64,000 nt of DNA from CAWHMN01 sp051001135 (lineage in GTDB: Bacteria > Acidobacteriota > Terriglobia > Terriglobales > Acidobacteriaceae), in the NCBI GenBank assembly GCA_051001135.1, contig JBPCNO010000186.1:1-64000 (forward strand), read 5' to 3'. Both the position numbers and the translations under genes were made by a program. A model generated the notes under the pieces. It had not been told where the DNA came from and searched no databases. It worked only from the letters and a program-made list of their open reading frames with translations. Shown here in pieces: positions 53,411 to 62,185 of this stretch (its first letter is position 1; every line of letters starts with the position of its first letter).

Positions 53411-55834
53411 ATGCAGAGCATGCTTCGGAACTTCCGCTATAGCCTGCGCGCCTTGCGCAAGAATCCCGGCCTCACGCTTACCGTGCTGCTGACACTGGCA
53501 TTGGGCATCGGCGCCAATACCGCGATCTTCACCGTCGATTACGCCACTCTCCTCGCGCCCTTGCCCTATCCGCAGCCCAATCGGCTGGTGATGCTCTGGT
53601 CGAAGATACGGGGGGAGCGCAATACCATTTCAGCGGGCGACTACCTCGACTGGAAGCGGCAGAACACCGCATTCGAAGACGTCAACGCCTGGACCGAGGG
53701 CACCTTCAATCTCGCCACCCAGGACCAGCCGGAAAATATCGATGGGCGAATTACCACACCGGGCCTCTACCGCATGCTTGGCCTGCCCTTCTTCATGGGT
53801 CGCGATTTTCTGCCCGAAGAAGGCCGGCCGGGCCGCGATCACGAGGTGATTCTGACCCACAAGCTGTGGCTGCGTCTGGGCGCCAACGCCCACATCCTCG
53901 GCCAGACCCTGCGCCTCGACAACCGGCCGTACACCGTAGTCGGCGTTTTGCCTCCCGGTCTGTACGATCGCGGCCAGGGCGATCTGGTCGTGCCGCTGGC
54001 CTTCACGCCCGAGCAGATCAATCACGACATTCGCTGGCTCACGGCGATGGGCCGGCTCAAGCCCGGCATCAGTATCCAGCAGGCGCAAACCGGCATGGAT
54101 GCGGTGGCGCAGCGCCTCGCCCAGACCTATCCGCAGAGCGACAAAGGATGGGGCGCGCTGGTCGAGCCGCTCAAAAACGACTTCCTGCCCAGCGACCGCA
54201 TCCTTACGCTGTGGCTGCTGCTCGGCGCCGTGGCCTTCGTGCTGCTGATCGCCTGTGTCAACGTCGCGAACCTGCTGCTGGCCAGGAGCCTCACCCGGCA
54301 GAAGGAACTGGCGGTCCGCAGCGCGTTGGGAGCAAAGGCCGGAACCATCTTTGGACAACTGATCACCGAGAGCCTGGTGCTGGCGATCGCCGGTGGCGTC
54401 CTGGGCATTGCAGTTGGCTATGCCATGCTGCAGGGGCTGCTCGCGGTCACGCCCCCCAATACGCTGCCTAGCGAAGCGGACCTGCGATTGAACCTCCCCA
54501 TCCTGCTGTTCACGCTTGCCGCCACCACCCTGGCCGGACTGCTCTTCGGCTGTGCTCCCGCGTGGTATGCCTCACGCATCGATCCCGCCGAGGCGCTCAA
54601 GGAAAGCGGCAGGTCTGGGATTGGCGCAGGACGTCAGCGCTTGCGCCGCATCCTGGTAGTCGGCGAGTTCGCGCTCGCTCTGGCGCTGCTGGCCGGCGCG
54701 GGATTGGCGATTCACAGCTTTACCAAACTGCTGCGCGTGGACCTCGGCGTTCGCACCGATCACGTACTGACCTTCTATCTTCCCGTCCCCGAATCGCGTC
54801 CGAAAGATCCCGCTCGCATCGTGGCCTACTACCGCCAGATGCTGGCCGGCATCGCCTCGGTCTCCGGCGTCTCCAATGTCTCGGCGCAGACCGGTATTCC
54901 GCTGCTGTTCCCCGGCTTCGGCATGCCCTTCACTATCGCCGGCAAGCCTGCCTTCGCCGATCCATCGCTGCGCCCGCAAACCGGCTTCGGCGCGGTCACG
55001 CCCGATTACTTCAAGACATTCGGGATTCGCCTGCTGCAGGGACGCACGTTTACCGCGCAGGACACTGCCACGAGCGTGAAGGTGGCGATGGTGAACGAGG
55101 CCTTCGTCCGCCGCTTCCTGTCCGGCATGGACCCGCTCCACCAGCGCGTGATCGTGCAGCAATTGACTCCCGGTGTCATGCAGTCGGGGCCGCCCATCGA
55201 GTGGGAGATCGTCGGCGTCTTCCACAACGTGCGCAGCCGCGGACTCCGCCAGGAGAACCCTGAAATCGAAGTGCCCTTCTGGCAGAACCCCTGGCCGAGC
55301 GCCGTCATCGGTGTACGCACCGCGGCAGATCCCGCCTCCATGACCAAAAGCATCGCCGCCGCGGTGCATGCGGTGGACCCGCAGATCGCCCTCGCCACTC
55401 CGCGCACCATGGAGCAGGTGCGCGACGACGTGCTGGCCGGCGACCGCTTCACCCTCATCCTCTTCGCCAGCTTCGCCGGCATTGCGCTGCTGCTCGCCGG
55501 CGTCGGTATTTATGGCGTCATGAGCTTCTCCGTAACCCAGCGCGCGCATGAAATTGCCCTGCGCATGGCCCTCGGCTCCACGCGGAACGGGGTTGTGGGG
55601 CTGGTCGTGCGCGAAGGTGTGGCGCTCGCCTGCGGTGGGCTCTTCCTCGGCCTGATCGGCGCCATCTTCGTCGGCCGCGAGATGCAAAGCCTCTTGTACG
55701 GCGTCAGCGCCATGGACCTATCCGCTTTCGCCGCGGTGGCGTTGATTCTTCTGCTGGCGGCTTTGCTGGCCTGCTATCTCCCCGCCCGCAGGGCCGCCTC
55801 TACCGAGCCAATGCAGGTCCTCAGAACCGAATAA
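53411..55834 (+). CDS. ADOP-type duplicated ABC permease (solitary)
   Basis: 807 residues, same architecture as the three permeases of the efflux array: LRNFRYSLRALRKNPGLTLT, helix LLTLALGIGANTAIFTV, MacB-like periplasmic domain, FtsX domain, second periplasmic domain, and a final FtsX domain (ALRMALGSTRNGVVG; end STEPMQVLRTE). No ATPase or adaptor gene is near, so this one is a true orphan. An ATG three codons in (53420) is an alternative start. Confidence 0.92.
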   Translation: MQSMLRNFRYSLRALRKNPGLTLTVLLTLALGIGANTAIFTVDYATLLAPLPYPQPNRLVMLWSKIRGERNTISAGDYLDWKRQNTAFEDVNAWTEGTFNLATQDQPENIDGRITTPGLYRMLGLPFFMGRDFLPEEGRPGRDHEVILTHKLWLRLGANAHILGQTLRLDNRPYTVVGVLPPGLYDRGQGDLVVPLAFTPEQINHDIRWLTAMGRLKPGISIQQAQTGMDAVAQRLAQTYPQSDKGWGALVEPLKNDFLPSDRILTLWLLLGAVAFVLLIACVNVANLLLARSLTRQKELAVRSALGAKAGTIFGQLITESLVLAIAGGVLGIAVGYAMLQGLLAVTPPNTLPSEADLRLNLPILLFTLAATTLAGLLFGCAPAWYASRIDPAEALKESGRSGIGAGRQRLRRILVVGEFALALALLAGAGLAIHSFTKLLRVDLGVRTDHVLTFYLPVPESRPKDPARIVAYYRQMLAGIASVSGVSNVSAQTGIPLLFPGFGMPFTIAGKPAFADPSLRPQTGFGAVTPDYFKTFGIRLLQGRTFTAQDTATSVKVAMVNEAFVRRFLSGMDPLHQRVIVQQLTPGVMQSGPPIEWEIVGVFHNVRSRGLRQENPEIEVPFWQNPWPSAVIGVRTAADPASMTKSIAAAVHAVDPQIALATPRTMEQVRDDVLAGDRFTLILFASFAGIALLLAGVGIYGVMSFSVTQRAHEIALRMALGSTRNGVVGLVVREGVALACGGLFLGLIGAIFVGREMQSLLYGVSAMDLSAFAAVALILLLAALLACYLPARRAASTEPMQVLRTE

Positions 55835-55931
55835 TTTCTCCCCTATCCACCGCCGTTCCCGGCATCCAATCGGTACACTGTTCGTCGATACACAGTGCGA
55901 CGCGGAGAACCCTCGCCCGCAAGGAGAAAAC

Positions 55932-56075
55932 ATGCTGATCATTCTCATCATTCTGCTTTTGCTGTTTGCTTTTGGCGGCTACCGCATGGGGCCTGGAGTC
56001 GGCTACTACGGCGGCGGCGGCATCTCGCTCATCCTGCTCATCATCATCATCCTGCTGCTGCTGCGGGTGATCTGA
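55932..56075 (+). CDS. Tiny membrane protein, DUF3309-like
   Basis: 47 residues: hydrophobic LIILIILLLLFAFGGY, centre MGPGVGYYGGGG, hydrophobic SLILLIIIILLLL. AAGGAG lies at 55921-55926, five bases before the ATG. A paralogue with the same central motif is at 23428-23589. Probably membrane-embedded; function unknown. The 250 nt after it show no gene. Confidence 0.72.
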   Translation: MLIILIILLLLFAFGGYRMGPGVGYYGGGGISLILLIIIILLLLRVI

Positions 56076-56327
56076 CACTCCCCGCATCGGCATACACGGG
56101 CGCGCGCGCCAGGGCTGGCGGTCGGCCTTTGTCCTCCTCGCCAACAGGGGGACTGGATCGCTCCTCGCGTGGCAGCAACAGGCGTGGCAGCAACAGACTG
56201 AAGACGCTTCCGTGCGCCACCGCTCCCTCGCGGCTCCAGCGGGGCGCTCCTTGCGTGGGCCGCGGCTACACTCCGTTCCAATCACGGTGCGCAGTCAGTC
56301 AGTTTGAATCTACCGCCACGCGAGCCG
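56076..56327. other. Intergenic region, no gene seen
   Basis: About 250 nt between the tiny DUF3309-like gene and the convergent small unknown gene. No repeat copy, hairpin or plausible frame stands out, apart from a short duplication (GGCAGCAACAGGCG / TGGCAGCAACAGAC) near 56170-56195. Confidence 0.4.
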
Positions 56328-56522
56328 CTATGGGTCAACTAGAATCCCCGGGATGCCCCAGTCTCCATCATCACCCAGAGACCGATTGCCACCCTGGTCA
56401 CGAGCGTCGAAGAGAGACTGCGTCTGGTAGAAGACGGAGCTTCCATTCGAGAAGGTGATGATGACCCCTCCCTCCACGCGATCCGCGCCGATAATCTGAA
56501 GTGGACCCTTGTCTGTGAACAT
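56328..56522 (-). CDS. Small hypothetical protein
   Basis: 64 residues from the ATG at 56522: short strands (PLQIIGADRVEGGVIITFSN, GSSVFYQTQSLFD) suggest a small beta-rich fold. AAGG lies eight bases before the ATG. The longer frame to 56621 begins without a ribosome binding site. Function unknown. Confidence 0.5.
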   Translation of the reverse strand: MFTDKGPLQIIGADRVEGGVIITFSNGSSVFYQTQSLFDARDQGGNRSLGDDGDWGIPGILVDP

Positions 56523-56688
56523 GAGGAAGCCTTTACCAGCATAGAAGGCAGGACGAAGTGCGAAGGTTGCTAGTCTGGCCTGCTGTATATTCCAACAGCG
56601 CGTGCAAATCGGCTGACGCATTCCTGGGCGGAGATATCGATTCTTCTTTCCGCGAAATCTTGCCGGAGTCTCCCGGCCACGCGGACCT

Positions 56689-57597
56689 CTAGACCAGCCG
56701 CGCGCCGCTCATCTCTTCCAGCACGGTCAGCGGCGAGAGCTCAGGCGCGACCATCGCCGCATGCTCCACCAGGAACGTCTGCTCCAGCGCATACTGGCCC
56801 GCCAGTACCGCATGCGGCACCATGTCGGTGTACACCATCCAGCTTGACCCCGCCGGAAACCGGTAGTCGTACTTTGCGCAGGCGCTCTGGAAGCTGTCGT
56901 TCTCCTTCAGAAAGTTGTGGAAGCGCATCATAAAGTCGTCATAGGGCGACCGTTTCAACCAAGGCGCCGCCGCACTCAACCCTGCCGTGCGCGCCAGCGA
57001 CTTGAGCGCGCGCCCCGCGCCGGACTCGGCCTTGGGCAGCGCAATCTCCCGCGGCGCATACTTCGCTGCGGTCGCGCGGAACGGATCGCTCACCACCCAG
57101 TCCCGCGTGCGCGTGGCGTGAATGTTGTTGAAGAACCGCAGGATGCGCGCCCCCTGCGTCGGCCGGGTGGGGAACGCATCCGTGTGCAGCAGATCGTTGC
57201 GCTTGCGCCGCGGCAGGTCGCGCCCCTCCTCCTCCTGTGGACGGAAGCTCGCATAGTCCAGCCGCCAGCGCTGTTCGTAGGGCTCAAGAAAGTCCGCCAG
57301 AAATGCCGTCACCTGCTGCGAATACTGCCGCATGATGCCGTGTAGCCGTTCCACCGCCGCAGTATCCGCCGTCTTCGCATCCACGCCGGAGAGCGCGTCC
57401 GTATGGGGCTTGTACGCGATATTTTTGTGCAGCGAGCTATCCGTCTGCTGCTGCCCGCGCAGGAACTCCACATCGCCCGTGGAAAGCGCAATCGGCGTCC
57501 GCGGAAAGAACAGGATGTCGCCCGCCTCCAGCCGCTCGCACCAGCCTCGCCGCCGCTCAGCCGTGGCATGTGTATCCGTGATTGTTACCAGTGCCAC
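56689..57597 (-). CDS. Kdo hydroxylase family protein (Fe(II)/2-oxoglutarate oxygenase)
   Basis: 302 residues. The family landmarks are LEAGDILFFPRTPIALS near the start, the iron-site segment RRKRNDLLHTDAFPTRPTQG (His and Asp ligands), RILRFFNNI, and FPAGSSWMVYTDMVPHAVLAG with the distal His. The family hydroxylates the Kdo sugar of lipid A at C3, giving Ko, a lasting LPS change. No signal peptide, so it acts on the inner face of the membrane. Together with kdsC it suggests Kdo modification in this strain. Confidence 0.82.
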   Translation of the reverse strand: MALVTITDTHATAERRRGWCERLEAGDILFFPRTPIALSTGDVEFLRGQQQTDSSLHKNIAYKPHTDALSGVDAKTADTAAVERLHGIMRQYSQQVTAFLADFLEPYEQRWRLDYASFRPQEEEGRDLPRRKRNDLLHTDAFPTRPTQGARILRFFNNIHATRTRDWVVSDPFRATAAKYAPREIALPKAESGAGRALKSLARTAGLSAAAPWLKRSPYDDFMMRFHNFLKENDSFQSACAKYDYRFPAGSSWMVYTDMVPHAVLAGQYALEQTFLVEHAAMVAPELSPLTVLEEMSGARLV

Positions 57598-57620
57598 ATC
57601 GCCTCCACAGCCTGGATCGC

Positions 57621-57652
57621 GGGTGCCCCATTCTAGCGAAGCTAGGGTGGGG
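57621..57652 (+). repeat. Hairpin-type dispersed repeat
   Basis: GGGTGCCCCATTCTAGC, then GAA and GCTAGGGTGGGG: a near-perfect hairpin between the Kdo hydroxylase start and the 57672-57977 gene stop. Confidence 0.8.
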
Positions 57653-57671
57653 TTCTTTCATCATTCCGTTT

Positions 57672-57977
57672 CTAACGTCCCGTCAACTTGCGTCGCACCC
57701 AGATCCCGATCAGCACGGCAAAGCTAGCCACCAGCACCACGATCCCGGCCGGCAGCGCGACGTACTTGTAACTCACATCCAGCGTCACCTGGTGCCGTCC
57801 CGCCGCGTTATAGATCATCAGCCCAAAGATGCTGACAAAGGTCGTGCCGAAGAATGCAATGAAACCCAGCGCAACGGCGATCAGTGTGCTGGCGAACAGA
57901 CCGAAGTTACCTATCGGCACGCCGAAGAGCTTGGCCGGAGCGGGCGAGTTGGCCGGGAACGATGAGGTCATGGGCAT
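57672..57977 (-). CDS. Small two-helix membrane protein, unknown
   Basis: 101 residues. Two membrane segments (FGLFASTLIAVALGFIAFFGTTF, shown in part; LPAGIVVLVASFAVLIGIWV) and a short basic C-terminus. The start at 57977 has GAGGAAG upstream; an ATG at 57971 is possible. Divergent from the 58006 gene with 28 nt between starts. Function unknown. Confidence 0.65.
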   Translation of the reverse strand: MPMTSSFPANSPAPAKLFGVPIGNFGLFASTLIAVALGFIAFFGTTFVSIFGLMIYNAAGRHQVTLDVSYKYVALPAGIVVLVASFAVLIGIWVRRKLTGR

Positions 57978-58005
57978 GGCTGCTTCCTCAGCTAGAATAC
58001 TAAGG

Positions 58006-58956
58006 ATGCCTGAGACCGCACAGATCGACCTTCTGCCCGCCGCGCAGGTAGCGCGGGAGACGCCAGTGCAGCAGGCCGCCAATGGGCTCTGCTACACCGC
58101 TTTTGCCGAGACCAAGCTTCCCGACGGCGAGCTGGAACACATCGTCAATGCGGTTCCGCGCCCCATCGCCGCCGCGCTCAACCACCGCGCCTACTACTTC
58201 GTCCCGCTCACCATCCACCAGCACGATGAAGGCGCACTCTCCGGAGAAGCAGCAATTTCCGGAGATGCTGCAATTTCCGGAGACGCGATTCCCGACGATG
58301 CGCATACCAGCGGCGAGACCCTCATCGCCCCCCGCTACTCCACCGAGCTGAGCGACCGCGCCATCTGTCATCGCAACGTCCACTTCGCCGGCGCGGATTG
58401 CATCTTCATCTCCACCCGCCTGATGCAGGACAAGTTTGCTCTCGCGTTCGAACTCTTCATCAATATCGGTCATCATTTCGTCGAAGCAGTCGGCGCGCCC
58501 CGCGCCTTCGAGGACCTGGTACTGCGGCAGATCGAAGCCGGCGTGCGCGGCGAAGCCAGCCACGACGCATGGGAGAATCGCAACCGTGCCTTTGGGGAGA
58601 CTCCCGGTGATGCCGCTTCCGGCCGTGTCGGCCGCCTCGGCCGCGGTCCCGATCGCACTGCCGATCGTACGACGGATCGCAGTTTAGACCGCTCTTCCGA
58701 CCGCGAGCTGTCCTCCGCCCCTACGCGTCCCGTGCTTGACGAGAAGGCCAGGACCGCCTATATCCACGCCGCCTTCGCCGACACCATCGCCATCTACCTG
58801 CTCTCCCTCACCCTGGACTTCGATTACATGGATCTGCGCGAGCGCGAGTACCCGCTGCTCGCCGCCCCTGCACTGGCGGAACGCCTGCGCGCCATCGCCG
58901 CCCTCTTCCCCCCCGCCCCCAACTACGACTTCCAGATCCTCTACCGCCGCCGCTAA
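58006..58956 (+). CDS. Hypothetical protein with internal Asp/Arg repeats
   Basis: 316 residues, soluble. Two low-complexity inserts are visible: ISGDAAISGDA at about residues 82-92, encoded by 18-nt repeats (58240-58286), and DRTADRTTDRSLDRSSDRE at about 225-243. Between and after them are conserved-looking parts (NHRAYYFVPLTIHQHDEG, HRNVHFAGADCIFIS, FVEAVGAPRAFEDLVLRQIE, LDFDYMDLREREYPLLA). AAGG precedes the ATG at 58006. No known domain recognised. Confidence 0.7.
   Translation: MPETAQIDLLPAAQVARETPVQQAANGLCYTAFAETKLPDGELEHIVNAVPRPIAAALNHRAYYFVPLTIHQHDEGALSGEAAISGDAAISGDAIPDDAHTSGETLIAPRYSTELSDRAICHRNVHFAGADCIFISTRLMQDKFALAFELFINIGHHFVEAVGAPRAFEDLVLRQIEAGVRGEASHDAWENRNRAFGETPGDAASGRVGRLGRGPDRTADRTTDRSLDRSSDRELSSAPTRPVLDEKARTAYIHAAFADTIAIYLLSLTLDFDYMDLREREYPLLAAPALAERLRAIAALFPPAPNYDFQILYRRR
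58240..58286 (+). repeat. 18-nt tandem repeat inside the 58006 gene
   Basis: TCCGGAGAAGCAGCAATT, TCCGGAGATGCTGCAATT and a partial third unit, at 58240-58257, 58258-58275 and 58276-58286. They encode SGEAAI / SGDAAI / SGDAI. Confidence 0.8.
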
Positions 58957-59017
58957 CTCGGACCCCCCTCGCGAAGTGTGATAGGTCTTAACGAAACCAG
59001 GTGCCCCACGTCTCGCC

Positions 59018-59134
59018 GGGTGCCCCGTTCTAGCGCAGCTAGGGCGGGGTTGTTGGTTTTCCCCCTACCCGCTACGAGTTCGGGTGCCCCATCCTGACCC
59101 TGAGCGCAGGCGAAGGGGAAGGGTGGGAGACCAC
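59018..59134 (+). repeat. Composite repeat: hairpin copy plus linker plus second copy
   Basis: 59018-59049 is a hairpin copy (GCCCCGTTCTAGCGCAGC, TAGGGCGGGG). A linker with TTGTTGGTTTTCC and CTACCCGCTACG leads to a second copy at 59082-59132 (GTGCCCCATCCTGACCCTG ... GAAGGGTGGGAGACCACA). The whole block is repeated at 61707-61820. Confidence 0.8.
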
Positions 59135-59226
59135 AAAGGCTGGGTTCTTCGGAATAGCCGAATGCCTCCTCCCGAAACGCAACCCGGGACCGGTCTTTTG
59201 CTGTTGCCCTTGCGCGTAGCGCGCCC

Positions 59227-59267
59227 GCCTGGACGGCAGGTCCCGCGTCTGCCTGGACGGCAGGTCC
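59227..59267 (+). repeat. 17-nt direct repeat upstream of ruvA
   Basis: GCCTGGACGGCAGGTCC at 59227-59243 and again at 59251-59267. Each copy can fold on itself (CCTG/CAGG). They end 12 nt before the ruvA ATG, so they may affect translation or transcription start. Confidence 0.7.
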
Positions 59268-59279
59268 TACAATGAGCGC

Positions 59280-59870
59280 ATGATTGCGCATCTTCGCGGC
59301 CGCCTCCTCGCCAAGCACCCGCAGCAGGCCATCGTCGAAGCCGCCGGTGTCGGCTACGACGTCATGCTCAGCGTCACCACCTTCACCGCCCTCCCAGCCG
59401 AGGGCGCCGAGGTCGCTCTGCACATCCACACCCAGGTTCGCGAGGACACCCTCGCGCTCTACGGCTTCCTCGACCGCAACGACAAGCGCATCTTCGAGCG
59501 CCTCATCACCGTCACCGGCGTCGGCCCCAAGCTCGCCATCACCATCCAGAGCGGCCTGCCCGCCGACCAGCTTGTCGCCGCCCTGCGCGGACAGGACCAT
59601 GCCACCCTCACCCGCATCCCCGGCGTCGGCAAAAAGCTCGCCGAGCGCCTGGTGGTCGAGCTCAAGGACAAGCTCGATGACCTGGCCACCGCACCCCCAG
59701 CCCAGATCGCCGGTGGTCCAGCGGCGGCGGACGTCCTCTCCGCCCTGGTCAACCTCGGCTACCAGCGCCCCTCCGCTCAGAAAGCCATTGAAGCCTCCGT
59801 CGCGAAGAACAAAGCCGCGGGCGATGATTTCGAGCTGCTCTTCCGCAGCGCCCTCGCCGCCATCCGCTAA
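59280..59870 (+). CDS. ruvA: Holliday junction branch migration protein RuvA
   Basis: 196 residues. The N-terminal OB-fold begins MIAHLRGRLLAKHPQQAIVE. The helix-hairpin-helix pair is at GVGPKLAITIQSGL and IPGVGKKLAERLVVELKDK. The C-terminal UBA-like domain (ADVLSALVNLGYQ) contacts RuvB. It binds Holliday junctions as a tetramer. ruvB and ruvC are not in the window. Confidence 0.95.
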   Translation: MIAHLRGRLLAKHPQQAIVEAAGVGYDVMLSVTTFTALPAEGAEVALHIHTQVREDTLALYGFLDRNDKRIFERLITVTGVGPKLAITIQSGLPADQLVAALRGQDHATLTRIPGVGKKLAERLVVELKDKLDDLATAPPAQIAGGPAAADVLSALVNLGYQRPSAQKAIEASVAKNKAAGDDFELLFRSALAAIR

Positions 59871-59883
59871 CCGCCCCGAACTC

Positions 59884-59900
59884 GGGTGCCCACCCTTGCG
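59884..59900 (+). repeat. Partial hairpin-type repeat
   Basis: GGGTGCCCACCCTTGCG is a shortened copy in the ruvA-GNAT gap. Confidence 0.5.
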
Positions 59901-60055
59901 TGGCTGAGGTGGACTTCACTTTGTTCCCAAGTATCGGCGCGAAGTGCCGCTCAACTCATCCTGCATCTGCCTTTCCGTTCCGCCGCTCGCGTGGCCCGAT
60001 TCTTCTATTGCATGCCACGGCCCTTTGTCTAAAATCAGTCTCGCAAGGAGGCCCC

Positions 60056-60943
60056 ATGGCGACTCCGGCTGTTGCTTCTGCCCCGCTGCCCATCACTATC
60101 CGCCGCGCTGTCCCTGCGGACGCCGCCGAATGCGGACGCATCTGTTACCAGGCGTTCTACGCCATCAATACGAAGCACAACTTCCCGCCCGACGTCACGG
60201 AGCAAGAGGAGGCCATCGGGTTCTTAGACGCTATGTTCTCGCACCCGCAGATGTACTGTCTGGTCGCTGAGGAGGGCGGCCGCATCATCGGCAGCAACTG
60301 TCTGGATGAACGCGCCTGCATCACGGGAATTGGACCCATCACCATCGACCCGGAAGGGCAGAACCGCGGCGCAGGTCGCGCCCTGATGCAGGCCGCGCTC
60401 GAACGCATTCGCTCACAGCGTCAGGGTGGCGCACGTCTGGTGCAGGCGGCCTTCCACTCCCGCTCCCTGGCCCTCTATGCGAGCCTCGGTTTTGTGGTGC
60501 GCGAGCCGCTGGCGGTGATGAACGGAGCCGCCCTGCATCGCAGGCTGGAAGGCTGCACCGTGCGTCCGGCCGTCGACTCCGACCTGGAAGCCTGCGCGTG
60601 CGTATGCCTTCAGGTACACGGCCACGATCGCACGGGCGCGTTGCGCGATGCCGTCCAGGAAGGCTCAGCCGTCGTCTGCGAACGCGACGGACGAATTACA
60701 GCGTATGCGTCCATCCTCGGTTTCTATGGCCATGCCGTCGCCCAGAGCACCTATGACCTGCAAGCACTCATTGCAGCGGCCGAGAGTTTCGCCGGACCCG
60801 GCATCCTGGTCCCCACTCGCAATGCGGAGCTCTTCCGCTGGTGCCTGCAAAATGGTCTCCGCGTCGTGCAGCCGATGACGCTGATGTCCCTTGGCCTCTA
60901 CAACGAACCCCAGGGAGCGTACCTGCCCTCCGTTTCGTTTTGA
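60056..60943 (+). CDS. GNAT-family acetyltransferase, two GNAT domains
   Basis: 295 residues. The first GNAT domain (about 12-155) has a full acetyl-CoA site: GIGPITIDPEGQNRGAGRAL. The second (about 160-290) is more diverged and lacks the clear Q/RxxGxG/A, so it may be structural. The substrate is unknown. AAGGAGG at 60045-60051 fixes the ATG at 60056. Confidence 0.82.
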   Translation: MATPAVASAPLPITIRRAVPADAAECGRICYQAFYAINTKHNFPPDVTEQEEAIGFLDAMFSHPQMYCLVAEEGGRIIGSNCLDERACITGIGPITIDPEGQNRGAGRALMQAALERIRSQRQGGARLVQAAFHSRSLALYASLGFVVREPLAVMNGAALHRRLEGCTVRPAVDSDLEACACVCLQVHGHDRTGALRDAVQEGSAVVCERDGRITAYASILGFYGHAVAQSTYDLQALIAAAESFAGPGILVPTRNAELFRWCLQNGLRVVQPMTLMSLGLYNEPQGAYLPSVSF

Positions 60944-60981
60944 GTCAATGGGAAGCTAATTCCTTTTGTTCCACCCAAGCC

Positions 60982-61020
60982 GGGTGCCCCATCCTGAACG
61001 GAGGGAAGGGTGGGAGACCA
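60982..61020 (+). repeat. Hairpin-type dispersed repeat
   Basis: GGGTGCCCCATCCTGAACGG, then AGGGAAGGGTGGGAGACCA; similar to the other long copies. A possible trace of the second family (GTCATCATGAGG) follows at about 61028. Confidence 0.7.
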
Positions 61021-61205
61021 CGATCCTTGTCATCATGAGGGGAGCTTCCGGCTCAGCCCCCTGCGAAGTTGAAGCATTGGCTTCCGCCTTTTTCTGCTTC
61101 CAGATTGACCCCACGCAGCTCATCCACACTCGGTTGCGCCGCCTGTGCGCTCCGGCGTATCGTGGATTTCGCCTCAAAGAACGCCATTTCCTCCGGGAGG
61201 TATGT

Positions 61206-61697
61206 ATGCGTTCACATTTCCTGGCAGCTTCCGTACTCCTGCTCTCCGCCGTTCCTCTTGCCTTCGCCGCCGGCGCCCCATCCCCCCAGCTCGACGCCTG
61301 CCCCATCGGGCTCAGCGCCCAGCAGGATAGCAACCAGGCTCTCCTCGCAGCCCGCGCGCATCCTGACGCTCCCGCGCAGCTTCTGCGCCTCACCATCCAG
61401 AACAAGCGTCTTCCCCGCATCGTCGAGGCTGAAATCGATATCCACGGCACCTCGCCGAAATCCCGGGTCATCGGTAACGATCCGCACCCCGAGGACACGG
61501 TGAAGCACGTCACGCTCAGGTCTTCCGTGCGTGGCGATCAGAGCGTGATTGAAACCGTCACCGCCGAAGACCTGACCTCCGTCGCCTCCATTGAGGTCAA
61601 GGAGCTCCGCTACGCCGACGGCACCGTGTGGCATGTCTCCAACGCGGCGCAGTGCATCGCCAATCCCGACGGCTTCATGCTCGTCGCCGGCAAATAG
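61206..61697 (+). CDS. Secreted protein of unknown function
   Basis: 163 residues with signal peptide (FLAASVLLLSAVPLAFA) and GGGAGG five bases before the ATG at 61206. The mature part has beta-strand rhythm (LLRLTIQNKRLPRIVEAEID, KHVTLRSSVRGDQSVI, SVASIEVKELRYADG) ending in a Cys-containing segment. No domain recognised. Confidence 0.7.
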   Translation: MRSHFLAASVLLLSAVPLAFAAGAPSPQLDACPIGLSAQQDSNQALLAARAHPDAPAQLLRLTIQNKRLPRIVEAEIDIHGTSPKSRVIGNDPHPEDTVKHVTLRSSVRGDQSVIETVTAEDLTSVASIEVKELRYADGTVWHVSNAAQCIANPDGFMLVAGK

Positions 61698-61706
61698 CCG
61701 CAATCC

Positions 61707-61820
61707 GAGTGCCCCGTTCTAGCACAGCTAGGGCGGGGTTGTTGCTTTTCCCTACCCGCTACGCATTCGGGTGCCCCATCCTGACCCTGAGCGTAGTCGA
61801 AGGGAAGGGTGGGAGACCAC
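61707..61820 (+). repeat. Second copy of the composite repeat
   Basis: A hairpin copy (61707-61739), the same linker (TTGTTGCTTTTCC, CTACCCGCTACGC), and a second copy (61769-61815) with GGGTGGGAGACCACA; about nine in ten bases match the 59018-59134 block. Confidence 0.8.
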
Positions 61821-61926
61821 ATAATCTCCCGGGAACTCCGAGCGCTCCCCATGCGTAGCTCACAGCAGACGACTCGAGGCCACGCACACCGCCTCACCTC
61901 GTTGCGAAAATAAACAGGAGATCCGC

Positions 61927-62118
61927 ATGATCAAATTCCTACTCTGGTGCGTGCTGCTGATCCTCTGCTGGCCGGTGGCCCTGATCGCAGCCCTGTTGTA
62001 CCCGTTCGTGTGGCTGCTCCTGCTGCCCTTCCGGCTGCTCGGCATTGCCGTGCACGGCGTTCTGGAGCTCGTCGCCGCCATCGTCTTCCTGCCCGCCCGC
62101 CTGCTCCGCGCCATCTGA
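61927..62118 (+). CDS. Small hydrophobic membrane protein
   Basis: 63 residues, almost entirely hydrophobic: FLLWCVLLILCWPVALIAAL and two further stretches, with a basic end (LPARLLRAI). AGGAG is 6-8 bases before the ATG. Function unknown. Confidence 0.65.
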   Translation: MIKFLLWCVLLILCWPVALIAALLYPFVWLLLLPFRLLGIAVHGVLELVAAIVFLPARLLRAI

Positions 62119-62185
62119 CGCGCGCATTCCATCCCGGCGAACCGCCCCGCATCCAATAGCCAGCATCTTCCGCCGGAGGCCATCC

